Of a DNA stretch of 34,449 nucleotides, positions 16,240 through 25,171 are shown piece after piece (within the stretch, counting starts at the first letter, position 1; each line of letters starts with the position of its first letter). The notes below the pieces were generated by a model. It ran no database searches, had not been told where the DNA came from, and saw nothing but the letters and a program-made list of their open reading frames with translations. The DNA lies in NCBI GenBank assembly GCA_028284395.1, contig JANQRV010000130.1:1-34449 (forward strand), given 5' to 3'. The translations under genes were made by a program, and so were the position numbers. The stretch comes from Saprospiraceae bacterium (lineage in GTDB: Bacteria > Bacteroidota > Bacteroidia > Chitinophagales > Saprospiraceae).

Positions 16240-16674
16240 CGCGATCTGAGTATTATAAATATTATTTTTGTATATATTGTATTTTTATACTCTGTTAGTC
16301 GTTGGTAATTAAGCCTTCCTTTCTGACGATAAACTTAATCTTCACTTAACATTTGGTTAACCTTGAAAGTGGACCTTTGCTGCAGTAATATTAACTAAAG
16401 TTACTCGAATTGCGTCTACCTATACCAAGACAACAACTATTTTTAAACACTTCTTTTTCATTCTTTTCTAGAGTACTAGGTAGGTTGCTGACACCACTTC
16501 TAAACATCCAACTTCTGATTATCTCCAGGCACACAAAGTGGATCGAAAAATTCATATTCTTCTGTAAAGTGAGTACGCTTGGGATCCAAACCATCCCTTC
16601 AACGATAATTCAATTGTTTCATTCGCGCTGGTTGAGAGCGGCGCAAATTTTCAAAATTAAAAACCTATCTCATT
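16240..16674 (+). other. 435-bp intergenic region ahead of the giant surface-protein gene
   Basis: No gene is supported here; a 119-residue frame starting at 16410 only runs into the next gene out of frame. The left end has an AT-rich imperfect inverted repeat (GAGTAT at 16248-16253 with ATACTC at 16287-16292), perhaps ending the protease transcript, and a TATTTTTG (-7-like) at 16263-16270. A palindrome GGTTAACC lies near 16354-16361. If transcription starts near 16263 the next gene has a roughly 400-base leader. I see no recognised riboswitch. Confidence 0.45.
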
Positions 16675-19600
16675 ATGAATCGACATTTTTACGCCCTTCT
16701 GGCACTGATGTGCTGCTATTCATGGGGTGTTGCTCAAACGGAGGTTCCGGTCACGGATGCTACACTTGAGGGAAACACCACATATAACTGGACAAAAGAC
16801 AATGTCTATGTCCTTGATGGTCTCGTTTTCCTCGAGGCTGGTGGAGTACTCAATATTGAGGCCGGAACGGTGATAAAAGCAAAAGCTACTCCTGAAACAG
16901 GCGACAACGCCTCGGCGTTGATCATTGCTAAGGATGCTCAAATATTTGCGGAGGGCACTGCCGCCGAACCGATTATCTTTACGGCCGAAATCGATGATGT
17001 TTCAAATCCCGCAGATTTGACGGCTTCCAACAGAGGTCTTTGGGGAGGTCTGATTATTTTGGGAAATGGCGTAATTGGCAGACCGAATCCTACTGATCAG
17101 ATTGAAGGGATCGCCAGTACGGAGACTCGTGCCTCTTTTGGGGGTACCGATAACGAAGATAACTCTGGTGTGCTTCGTTATGTCTCTATTCGTCACGGTG
17201 GTCGTGCATTGTCCCCGGGTAATGAGATCAATGGTTTGACTTTGGGAGGAGTTGGTAGTAAAACCACCATCGATTTCATCGAAGTGTTTGCCAATTTCGA
17301 CGATGGTATCGAATGGTTCGGTGGTGCGGTGAATGTCAAACATGCGGTCGTTTCTTTCTGTGCGGACGATGGTATGGATTACGATTACGGATGGGTTGGA
17401 AAAGGACAGTACTGGTTTACGCTAAATGGCACCGACGTATCCGGCCGCGGTGGCGAGCACGATGGTGCTTCTCCCGATCTGCAGGATCCGTTTTCCAATC
17501 CCACAATTTACAATGCTACCTACATCGGTAGTGGAGTAAGTTCAACTCCCGGTGGAGATGGCAATGACTTTGCCATCGTCATGCGTGACCGCGCTGGAGG
17601 TACTTACGCTAACAGTATCTTTACTGACTTTCCTCAAAAAGCGCTTTCTATTGAAGATTTGGCTGCGGATCAAGGTGCGGATTCGCATACCAACTTAACG
17701 AATGGAGATTTGGTCTTCTCCAATAACCTGTGGTTTGGTTTTGGCGATGGCGACAATCTCGATGCAATGGTTGCTACTTTTGCTGAAGGTGACGATCCCG
17801 ATGCATCCGATGTAAAGGACCACCTTGGTGCCAATAATAATGAAATTTTAGACCCTTCTCTGGGAGGAATTAGCAGAACGACCGACGGAGGTCTTGACCC
17901 TCGTCCGAATGCGGGTTCTCCTGCTTTGACAACGGGCGATATCCCTACCGATAACTTCTTTGAAGCGGTTACTTATAAAGGTGCTTTTGATAATACAACC
18001 AACTGGGCCGAAGGTTGGACGGCACTCTCTGAATACGGTTTCTTTGGAGATTTGGCTACTACTGAGCAGGCTGAAATCGTGACGATTAAAGATGCCGACC
18101 TCGTCGGTGACATGGAACACAATTGGACCAATGATAAGATCTATATTTTAGATGGATTTGTGTTCCTGGAAGCCGGTGGAACTTTGAATATTGAGGCGGG
18201 TACAGTTATTAAAGGTAAAGCTGCTCCCACTACCGGAGATAATGCATCTGCTTTGATTATCACGCGCGATGCTACCATTAATGCGATAGGAACTGCCGCC
18301 GCACCCATTATTTTTACGGCTGAGATCGATGATACCAATAACGCCAGTGATCTCACTGCTTCCAATCGTGGATTATGGGGCGGTCTGGTTATTCTCGGGA
18401 ACGGCATTCTGGCCCGTCCAAATGTTGAAGATCAGATTGAAGGTATTCCTACGACGGAGACCCGAGCGAAATTTGGAGGAATGGACAACGAAGATAATTC
18501 GGGAATTCTGACTTACGTTTCGATCCGTCACGGTGGGCGAGCACTTTCTCCCGGTAATGAAATTAATGGTTTGACACTGGGTGGTGTCGGTAGCAAGACG
18601 GTGATTGACTACATTGAGGTTTTTGCCAACTTCGATGATGGTATTGAGTGGTTTGGCGGAGCAGTCAATGTCAAACACGCAGCCGTTTCTTTTTGTGCCG
18701 ACGATGGCATGGATTACGATTACGGATGGAGAGGAAAAGGACAGTATTGGTTTACCTTAAATGGTACCGATGTATCCGGCCGCGGAGGCGAACATGATGG
18801 AGCTTCTCCCGACTTGCAAGATCCTTTCTCTAAGCCGGTAATTTATAATGCTACCTACATCGGTAGTGGAGTAGGCTCAACTCCCGGTGGTGATGGTAAC
18901 GATTTTGCCATCGTCATGCGTGACCGTGCCGGTGGTATCTATGCCAATAGTATTTTCACTGACTTCCCGCAAAAGGCACTATCCATCGAAGATTTAGCGT
19001 CTGATAGAGGAGCTGATTCCCATACGAACTTACTGAATGGCGACTTGGTATTTACCAATAACCTTTGGTTTGGTTTTGGCGATGGTGACAACTTGGATGC
19101 AATGGTTGCTACTTTTGCGGATGGTGATGACCCAGATGCTTCCGACGTAAAAGATCACCTTGCAGCCAATGCCAATAGCATAGCTGACCCAATGTTGGCG
19201 GGTATCAGCAGAACGACCGATGGCGGACTGGATCCACGCCCGAATGCCGGTTCTCCTGCTTTGACAACCGGAGACGTGCCCGAAGATAACTTCTTTGAAG
19301 CGGTTACTTACCATGGAGCATTTGGCAACACCAGCAACTGGGCTGAGGGTTGGACTGCTCTTTCTGAATACGGTTTCTTCGGAGATTTGGTTACTGTTGA
19401 GCAAGCTGAGATCTTGACGATCAAAGATGAAGATTTGGTTGGAGATACGGAATACAACTGGACCAATGACAAGATCTATGTTTTGGATGGTTTCGTCTTT
19501 CTCGAAGGTGGCGGAACCTTGAATATCGAAGCTGGAACGGTCATCAAAGGTAAGGCCGCTCCGACTACCGGAGATAATGCCTCTGCTTTGATCATTACTC

Positions 19601-21030
19601 GAGATGCCAAAATTAATGCCGTAGGAACTGCTGCTGATCCGATTATTTTTACCGCCGAAATCGATGATACGGATGATCCTTCTGATCTGACTTCTGCCAA
19701 CCGTGGACTTTGGGGTGGTATCATCATCCTTGGTAATGGTGTCTTGGCCAGACCCAACGCCGAAGATCAAATCGAGGGGATTCCATCCACTGAAATCCGC
19801 GCAAGATTTGGAGGAACCGACAATGCGGATACCTCCGGTGTAATGAAATATGTTTCCATCCGCCACGGTGGACGAGCACTCTCTCCTGGTAATGAGATCA
19901 ATGGTTTGACATTAGGTGGGGTTGGTAGCGGAACGGAGATCGACTATATTGAAGTTTTCGCCAATTTTGATGATGGCATCGAATGGTTTGGCGGAGCGGT
20001 GGATGTGAAGCATGCCGCAGTATCCTTCTGTGCTGACGACGGCGTGGATTACGATTGGGGATGGCAAGGCGACGGTCAGTTCTGGTTCGTTCTGAGCGGA
20101 ACGGATGTTTCCGGTCGCAGTGGTGAGCATGATGGAGCTTCTCCCGATTTACAAGACCCGTTTTCCAATCCCACGATCTACAATGCTACTTATATTGGTA
20201 GTGGTGTTGGTTCCACACCTGGTGGTGATGGCAACGATTTCGCCATTGTAATGCGCGATCGTGCTGGTGGTACTTACGCAAACAGTATCTTTACGGATTA
20301 TCCGCAAAAGGCACTTTCTATTGAAGACCTTGCTCCGGACAGAGGTGCCGATTCACATACCAACTTGGTAAATGGCGACTTGGTATTCTCCAATAACCTT
20401 TGGTTTGCATTTGGTGACGGGGATAACCTGGACGCGATGGTAGCTACTTTCTCCGATGGAGATGATGCCGATGCTTCCGACGTTAAAGATCACTTGGCAG
20501 CTAACAGTAACTTGATCGAAGACCCATTGTTGGGAGGAATTAGCCGGATGGCCGACGGAGGGCTACAGCCACTTCCATTGTTTGGTAGTCCTGCACTTGC
20601 TCCATCAAATGCAGCTGACCTTCCCGAAGGCAATGATTTCTTTGATGAAGCTCCGTATCTGGGGGCATTCTTCAATGAAAACTGGGCACTGGGCTGGACT
20701 GCACTTGGAGAGTATGGATTCTTTGATATTACTACGGATGTTGATGATCTTCAGGTAGAAGAAAATGGTTACACTTTGAAAACCGTTTATCCGAACCCGA
20801 TCGTCGAACAAGCTACGGTCGAATTTACATTGCCGGCAGCCGTAAACGTCAGCATGCACGTGTATGATGCTACCGGCCGTCGGGTACAGACCATCATCGG
20901 AAATGACAGAATGGCGCAAGGTACCTATACTGCCCAGGTAGACGCTACTAATTTGCCCAATGGTTTGTACATCATTAGTCTGGAAAGTGAACAACTATTA
21001 TTGACCAGAAAAGTAATGGTCGCTAAATAA
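16675..21030 (+). CDS. T9SS-secreted surface protein with three 445-residue repeats
   Basis: 1451 residues: signal peptide (MNRHFYALLALMCCYSWGVAQ), three homologous units, and a type A T9SS C-terminal sorting domain (about 1372-1451) with VYPNPIVEQ, GLYII and the basic end KVMVAK. Each unit carries NIEAGTVIK, NRGLWGGLIILGNG, RHGGRALSPGNEINGLTLGG, ANFDDGIEWFGGAV, SFCADDG, GEHDGASPDLQDP, GGDGNDFAIVMRDRAGG and GWTALSEYGFFG-like blocks. Short Gly/Asn/Asp-rich strands suggest a right-handed beta-helix (inference). Related single-unit proteins occur in many Bacteroidota, often beside a TonB receptor, as here. It is exported by Sec, then across the outer membrane by T9SS. No enzyme motif is certain; the many acidic loops may bind metal. 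Confidence 0.85.
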   Translation: MNRHFYALLALMCCYSWGVAQTEVPVTDATLEGNTTYNWTKDNVYVLDGLVFLEAGGVLNIEAGTVIKAKATPETGDNASALIIAKDAQIFAEGTAAEPIIFTAEIDDVSNPADLTASNRGLWGGLIILGNGVIGRPNPTDQIEGIASTETRASFGGTDNEDNSGVLRYVSIRHGGRALSPGNEINGLTLGGVGSKTTIDFIEVFANFDDGIEWFGGAVNVKHAVVSFCADDGMDYDYGWVGKGQYWFTLNGTDVSGRGGEHDGASPDLQDPFSNPTIYNATYIGSGVSSTPGGDGNDFAIVMRDRAGGTYANSIFTDFPQKALSIEDLAADQGADSHTNLTNGDLVFSNNLWFGFGDGDNLDAMVATFAEGDDPDASDVKDHLGANNNEILDPSLGGISRTTDGGLDPRPNAGSPALTTGDIPTDNFFEAVTYKGAFDNTTNWAEGWTALSEYGFFGDLATTEQAEIVTIKDADLVGDMEHNWTNDKIYILDGFVFLEAGGTLNIEAGTVIKGKAAPTTGDNASALIITRDATINAIGTAAAPIIFTAEIDDTNNASDLTASNRGLWGGLVILGNGILARPNVEDQIEGIPTTETRAKFGGMDNEDNSGILTYVSIRHGGRALSPGNEINGLTLGGVGSKTVIDYIEVFANFDDGIEWFGGAVNVKHAAVSFCADDGMDYDYGWRGKGQYWFTLNGTDVSGRGGEHDGASPDLQDPFSKPVIYNATYIGSGVGSTPGGDGNDFAIVMRDRAGGIYANSIFTDFPQKALSIEDLASDRGADSHTNLLNGDLVFTNNLWFGFGDGDNLDAMVATFADGDDPDASDVKDHLAANANSIADPMLAGISRTTDGGLDPRPNAGSPALTTGDVPEDNFFEAVTYHGAFGNTSNWAEGWTALSEYGFFGDLVTVEQAEILTIKDEDLVGDTEYNWTNDKIYVLDGFVFLEGGGTLNIEAGTVIKGKAAPTTGDNASALIITRDAKINAVGTAADPIIFTAEIDDTDDPSDLTSANRGLWGGIIILGNGVLARPNAEDQIEGIPSTEIRARFGGTDNADTSGVMKYVSIRHGGRALSPGNEINGLTLGGVGSGTEIDYIEVFANFDDGIEWFGGAVDVKHAAVSFCADDGVDYDWGWQGDGQFWFVLSGTDVSGRSGEHDGASPDLQDPFSNPTIYNATYIGSGVGSTPGGDGNDFAIVMRDRAGGTYANSIFTDYPQKALSIEDLAPDRGADSHTNLVNGDLVFSNNLWFAFGDGDNLDAMVATFSDGDDADASDVKDHLAANSNLIEDPLLGGISRMADGGLQPLPLFGSPALAPSNAADLPEGNDFFDEAPYLGAFFNENWALGWTALGEYGFFDITTDVDDLQVEENGYTLKTVYPNPIVEQATVEFTLPAAVNVSMHVYDATGRRVQTIIGNDRMAQGTYTAQVDATNLPNGLYIISLESEQLLLTRKVMVAK
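16786..20724 (+). repeat. Three in-frame tandem units of 1335 bp
   Basis: Anchored on the Asn-Trp-Thr motif, unit 1 begins at 16786 (residue 38), unit 2 at 18121 (residue 483) and unit 3 at 19456 (residue 928): both steps are exactly 445 codons. Unit 3 gains three residues before its GWTALGEYGFF end at 20724. Codons differ at many silent positions among units while the protein stays highly alike, so the duplication is old and constrained. Confidence 0.9.
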
Positions 21031-21068
21031 TTGAAATTTTTAAGATTGTAAATTAGCTTATAATTTCT

Positions 21069-21108
21069 AGCCTAAGCCAAACAAAATTTGTTTAGCTTAG
21101 GCTTTTTT
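21069..21108 (+). terminator. Intrinsic terminator between the surface-protein and receptor genes
   Basis: Arms AGCCTAAGC (21069-21077) and GCTTAGGCT (21095-21103) pair perfectly; the stem continues inward after one mismatch through an AAAC...GTTT segment. Counting the last base of the right arm, six T follow the stem (21103-21108). It lies 26 bp before the receptor start codon. Confidence 0.85.
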
Positions 21109-21134
21109 CAATTGATCCAATCAATCCTAGTTTT

Positions 21135-24008
21135 ATGAGACATCTATTTGTCACCCTTCTCAGCATTTTTTTTGCTTCGGGAGTGATGGGGCAGGGCTTT
21201 ATCAGCGGAACCATTACTGATTCCGAGTCGGGTGAAACCTTAATTGGGGCCAACGTTGTCGTGGATGGCACCGCGACAGGCACCTCTACCGATTTTGACG
21301 GTAAATACCAGTTTACTCTGGAACCGGGTGTTTATACCATCGCCGTTAGTTACATTGGATATCAGGATAAGAAAGTTACGGAAGTAGAAATCAAAGCGGA
21401 TGAAACTACCTTTCTGGATGTAGCGCTTGGAGATGCCGCCGTCGAAATAGATTTGGAAGTCGTAGTTACAGCCAAAGTTATTGAGCGGACGGAAAATGCC
21501 CTCCTAATGTTGCAGCGAAAATCAGACAAGATTCAAGACGGAATTTCTTCACAGGAAATGGCGCGTTATGGGGTGGGAGATGCCGCCGCCGCTATGAAAA
21601 AGGTGACGGGAGCAACCGTTCAGGATGGCAAATACATTTACGTCCGTGGATTGGGAGACCGCTATTCGACGGCCCAATTGAACGGTGTACAAATCCCCAG
21701 CACCGATCCCTACCGAAATAGTGCTCAACTGGATTTGATCCCCTCTAATCTTCTGGATAACATTATTACTGCAAAAACCTTCACACCAGACCAACCCGGA
21801 AACTTTACCGGAGGAAATGTCGACATCAAAACCAAGAGTTTTCCGGAAGCGTTCTCACTGCGTTTTACGACTTCTGTTTCCTATAACACGCAAAGTTCGT
21901 TCATCGATAATTTCCTAACGCAAATCGGCGGTGATACCGATTGGTTAGGTTATGACGATGGAAGCCGGGCTCGGCCGGCCATCCTGGATGATCCGAAAGT
22001 AAGAGAAGTATTGAATACGACCGCTCCGATTTTGGCTCAATTTGAAGATGAAACTGCCGCTTTGGTCGATCAGGCAGTAAACTCTTTTAGTCGCGAGTTT
22101 GTGCCGTCTTTCAAGAGCGTTCCGGTAGATCATGGTTTTGCACTTTCGCTCGGTAACCAATTCAACCTGGGAAGTAACCCACTCGGGTTTTTATTTGCCA
22201 TCAATTACAAGAACAGTTATCGCCATTATGACGATGGTGTCCAGGCCACCTGGACATTAGAAGGTTCGTCTGCACAGTCTCTAAACCCCAATTACGACCT
22301 AAAGGATACTAGAAGTGCTGAAAATCCCATTGTGGGTGGCCTGGTAGGGCTCTCCTATAAAATCGGCAACGGAAACAAGTTGTCTTTCAATGCCATTTAC
22401 AACCACAACACGGATATCATCTCCCGGATCCAAGAAGGAACTTATCAAACTTTCGACATATTCGCACCTGAAATATTTCTTTCCCGAACACTTCACTTTA
22501 AGGAAAGAGAACTCATCAATTACCAACTCAGCGGAGAACATGCCGTCGGAGATACTTCGAAAGTGAAGATCGAGTGGAAAGCCGGCTTGTCCAATTCTTC
22601 TCAGGATGAGCCCGACCTTCGTTTTTTTGCCAACGATTTTGATCCGGAACGAAATCGCTATTCGATCTCCCAGGCGAACTACGATTTTCCCAACCACTTT
22701 TTCCGGACCCTCGATGATGAACAGGTCGAAGGAAAAATCGATGTTACCATTCCCATTCTCCAATCGGGGAGTAAGGCTAATAAAATCAAATTTGGTGGAT
22801 TCGGCTTCCGGAAGACCCGAGACTTTGAAGAATTCCGGTACGCCATAACACCCAACTTTAATTCGATCTTCCAACAATTGAATGATGTCGGCGGTGATGT
22901 CGATGCCTATTTTGCCGAAAGTAATTCGGGAATTATCGGGCAGGATGTCGTCGGAAATGTCATTGGCAACTTTGTCGACAACGATTCCAGAATTAGGAAT
23001 AATTACGAAGGGGAGACCAATATCTGGGCAACCTATCTTATGGGGACTTTCCAACTGACGCAACGCTTGAAATTCATCGGTGGCGCCCGGCTGGAAAACA
23101 CGGATATTTTTGTAGAAAGTGCAGATGAGAATCTTGCGGATTCTCTCCGGATAGGTGATATTGAACAACTGGATCTACTACCGTCAGTAAGCCTTGTTTA
23201 TGCGCTAACCGAAGACATGAATTTGAGAGGTTCTTACAGCAACACCATTGCAAGGCCAAATATGAGAGAATTGGCTCCCTTCGAGTCGTTTGATTTCATC
23301 GGTGGTGCGATCTTTCTCGGAAATCCCAAGTTGCAAAGAACGAGGATCTTAAATGCTGATTTGCGTTGGGAATGGTTTTTTAACCCAGGTGAACTCATAG
23401 CGGTTAGTACTTATTACAAACAATTCACCGATCCAATCGTAAAAGCCTTCAACCCTGCTTCCAACCCGGAATTTATTTTCCGAAATGTAGATGAGGCGGT
23501 GGTATATGGCATTGAATTTGAATTTCGTAAAAGCCTTAGTTTTCTCAATCCTTCTCTGCAGAATTTCCGCTTTGGTACCAATGTTTCTCTTATTCAATCT
23601 GTTGTGGACATCGATGCTACGGAATTGAGAATTATCCAGGAGGTCGATCCCTCTCGGGAAGATACCAGACAATTCCAGGGACAATCCCCTTTCATTTTAA
23701 ATGCCAATTTGGGATATTTGGATCGGGACAGCGGTATTGATGCGATCTTGGCCTACAATTTTTTTGGTGATCGATTGGCCTACGTAGGGCTAGAAGGGAC
23801 CCCGGACATTTTTGAAAAAGGCCGTGGCCAATTAGACTTCTCGTTCAGCAAGGAGTTTTCCCCCAGTTTTTCTGCTAAATTGACAATTAACAACATTTTG
23901 GATGCTCAATACCAGGAAGCATCGTCTTTTCGGGATGTGGATTTTATCTATTCCAGATATACCATCGGGCGATCAATTGGCTTGAGCCTTTCCTATACAG
24001 TTAGATAA
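21135..24008 (+). CDS. TonB-dependent outer-membrane receptor with carboxypeptidase-regulatory-like domain
   Basis: 957 residues. Signal peptide MRHLFVTLLSIFFASGVMGQ; then an N-terminal beta-sandwich (residues about 21-105) with GTITDSESGETLIGANV and the usual YIGYQ end; a plug domain with VTGATVQDGKYIYVRGLGDRYS, NGVQIPSTDP and GGNVDIKTKSFP; and a long barrel ending in IGLSLSYTVR. The YVRGLGDRY/PSTDPYRNS plug variant differs from SusC glycan receptors, and no SusD-like gene is next to it. Instead it follows the triplicated T9SS protein, the likely surface partner. A terminator ends 26 bp upstream, so expression depends on read-through or a promoter overlapping the hairpin. The ligand is unknown. 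Confidence 0.9.
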   Translation: MRHLFVTLLSIFFASGVMGQGFISGTITDSESGETLIGANVVVDGTATGTSTDFDGKYQFTLEPGVYTIAVSYIGYQDKKVTEVEIKADETTFLDVALGDAAVEIDLEVVVTAKVIERTENALLMLQRKSDKIQDGISSQEMARYGVGDAAAAMKKVTGATVQDGKYIYVRGLGDRYSTAQLNGVQIPSTDPYRNSAQLDLIPSNLLDNIITAKTFTPDQPGNFTGGNVDIKTKSFPEAFSLRFTTSVSYNTQSSFIDNFLTQIGGDTDWLGYDDGSRARPAILDDPKVREVLNTTAPILAQFEDETAALVDQAVNSFSREFVPSFKSVPVDHGFALSLGNQFNLGSNPLGFLFAINYKNSYRHYDDGVQATWTLEGSSAQSLNPNYDLKDTRSAENPIVGGLVGLSYKIGNGNKLSFNAIYNHNTDIISRIQEGTYQTFDIFAPEIFLSRTLHFKERELINYQLSGEHAVGDTSKVKIEWKAGLSNSSQDEPDLRFFANDFDPERNRYSISQANYDFPNHFFRTLDDEQVEGKIDVTIPILQSGSKANKIKFGGFGFRKTRDFEEFRYAITPNFNSIFQQLNDVGGDVDAYFAESNSGIIGQDVVGNVIGNFVDNDSRIRNNYEGETNIWATYLMGTFQLTQRLKFIGGARLENTDIFVESADENLADSLRIGDIEQLDLLPSVSLVYALTEDMNLRGSYSNTIARPNMRELAPFESFDFIGGAIFLGNPKLQRTRILNADLRWEWFFNPGELIAVSTYYKQFTDPIVKAFNPASNPEFIFRNVDEAVVYGIEFEFRKSLSFLNPSLQNFRFGTNVSLIQSVVDIDATELRIIQEVDPSREDTRQFQGQSPFILNANLGYLDRDSGIDAILAYNFFGDRLAYVGLEGTPDIFEKGRGQLDFSFSKEFSPSFSAKLTINNILDAQYQEASSFRDVDFIYSRYTIGRSIGLSLSYTVR

Positions 24009-24059
24009 ATACTGTGACCTGAAAGCATTTAGGTCGATCAATTTTATTGATGGGAAGTC

Positions 24060-24092
24060 ATCCCGGGCCCCTGCTTGGCGGAGGTCCGGGAT
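24060..24092. terminator. GC-rich hairpin after the receptor gene, possible terminator
   Basis: ATCCCGGGCC (24060-24069) pairs with GGTCCGGGAT (24083-24092) over ten base pairs including one G-T. Only AATTTAT follows, so the U-tract is poor; it may instead protect the 3' end of the mRNA. Confidence 0.5.
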
Positions 24093-24214
24093 AATTTATA
24101 TCCATTATATTACATCTTGTTGATGAGTGGATCAAGGTGCTGAAAACAACCCAATGAATCTTTGTACTTTGCAATTCTAAAGCGTACTTTTAAAGCAAAC
24201 ATAATAACCACAAA

Positions 24215-25171
24215 ATGGACCCAACCCTGATCCTCATGTGGCTAGGATTTATCCTGGCCGGCTACTCGGTAGTAGGTAATGACAGTATCCAGACACTCGG
24301 TACCTTTCTGAGTTCAAATGAGAATAGACCCTGGTACGTTTTGTGGTTGTTTGCCGGTAGTATTCTGACGGTGACTTTGGTATACGGCTGGTATTCCTAC
24401 GGCGGAGATGTTTCTTACAACCGGTTGGAAAAATATCCACTGCCCGATCCTTTTGCCTGGTATTATATTCTGCCCCCATTTGTGTTGATGGCCCTGACCC
24501 GGACGGGAATCCCAGTCAGTACTTCTTTCCTGATTCTCACCTTTTTCAACGAGAAGAACCTCACCAGCATGGTGACTAAATCCATGATGGGCTACCTGGT
24601 AGCCTTCGGGGCCGCCATCATTCTGTATATTTTGATCACAAAGGCGGTGGAGAAGCGATTCATTGAAACGGAAGTTTCTGAGCAAGAGCGTCGCATTTGG
24701 GTGCCTTTACAGTGGTTGTCCACCGGTTGGTTATGGTCGCAGTGGCTGATTCAGGATTTTGCCAATATTTACGTCTATTTGCCCCGGGACCTGGGAGGGG
24801 GAGAGCTGGCGATTTCCTTGATTATTCTGCTGGGCATGTTGGCGTATATTTTCGCTCAAGGTGGAGGTGCGATTCAGGGAATCGTGAAAGCCAAAACCAA
24901 TACCGTCGACATCCGTTCGGCTACCATCATTGATGCTATTTATGGCTTCGTTCTTTTCTTCTTTAAAGAACTCAATAATGTACCCATGAGTACGACCTGG
25001 GTATTCATCGGATTACTAGCGGGTCGGGAGATTGCAGTGCGCTATCGTCTGGACAAGAAAGTTGCCAAAGAAACCTGGAAGATGCTGGGACTCGATCTTG
25101 GGAAAATTTTCTTTGGCCTGGTCGTCAGTATTTTACTGGTACTCCTGATTAAATATGTCCTCGCGGCATGA
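24215..25171 (+). CDS. PiT-like (inorganic phosphate transporter-related) inner-membrane protein
   Basis: 318 residues with about eight membrane segments. Near the N-terminus, AGYSVVGNDSIQTLGTFLSSN resembles the PiT signature (Gly-Asn-Asp followed by a small-residue/Gly-Thr turn); in the second half, LNNVPMSTTWVFIGLLAGREI resembles the PVSTTH-type segment of the inverted repeat. It is shorter than typical PiT proteins, and the second copy lacks the full GAND motif, so it is a distant relative whose substrate (phosphate, sulfate or another anion) cannot be fixed. A -7-like TACTTTG at 24165 may serve it. Its TGA overlaps the murB ATG by four bases (ATGA), so the genes are translationally coupled. 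Confidence 0.55.
   Translation: MDPTLILMWLGFILAGYSVVGNDSIQTLGTFLSSNENRPWYVLWLFAGSILTVTLVYGWYSYGGDVSYNRLEKYPLPDPFAWYYILPPFVLMALTRTGIPVSTSFLILTFFNEKNLTSMVTKSMMGYLVAFGAAIILYILITKAVEKRFIETEVSEQERRIWVPLQWLSTGWLWSQWLIQDFANIYVYLPRDLGGGELAISLIILLGMLAYIFAQGGGAIQGIVKAKTNTVDIRSATIIDAIYGFVLFFFKELNNVPMSTTWVFIGLLAGREIAVRYRLDKKVAKETWKMLGLDLGKIFFGLVVSILLVLLIKYVLAA

Noticed and set aside
19030-19866. 278-residue antisense frame within the triplicated surface-protein gene
   Set aside because: Opposite to a strongly coding gene; the same shadow pattern recurs in each repeat unit, and the product has low-complexity Ile/Ser/Arg composition with no domain.
22299-23168. 289-residue antisense frame within the TonB receptor gene
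   Set aside because: Shadow of a clear receptor; no motif, no ribosome site, no conserved neighbour.
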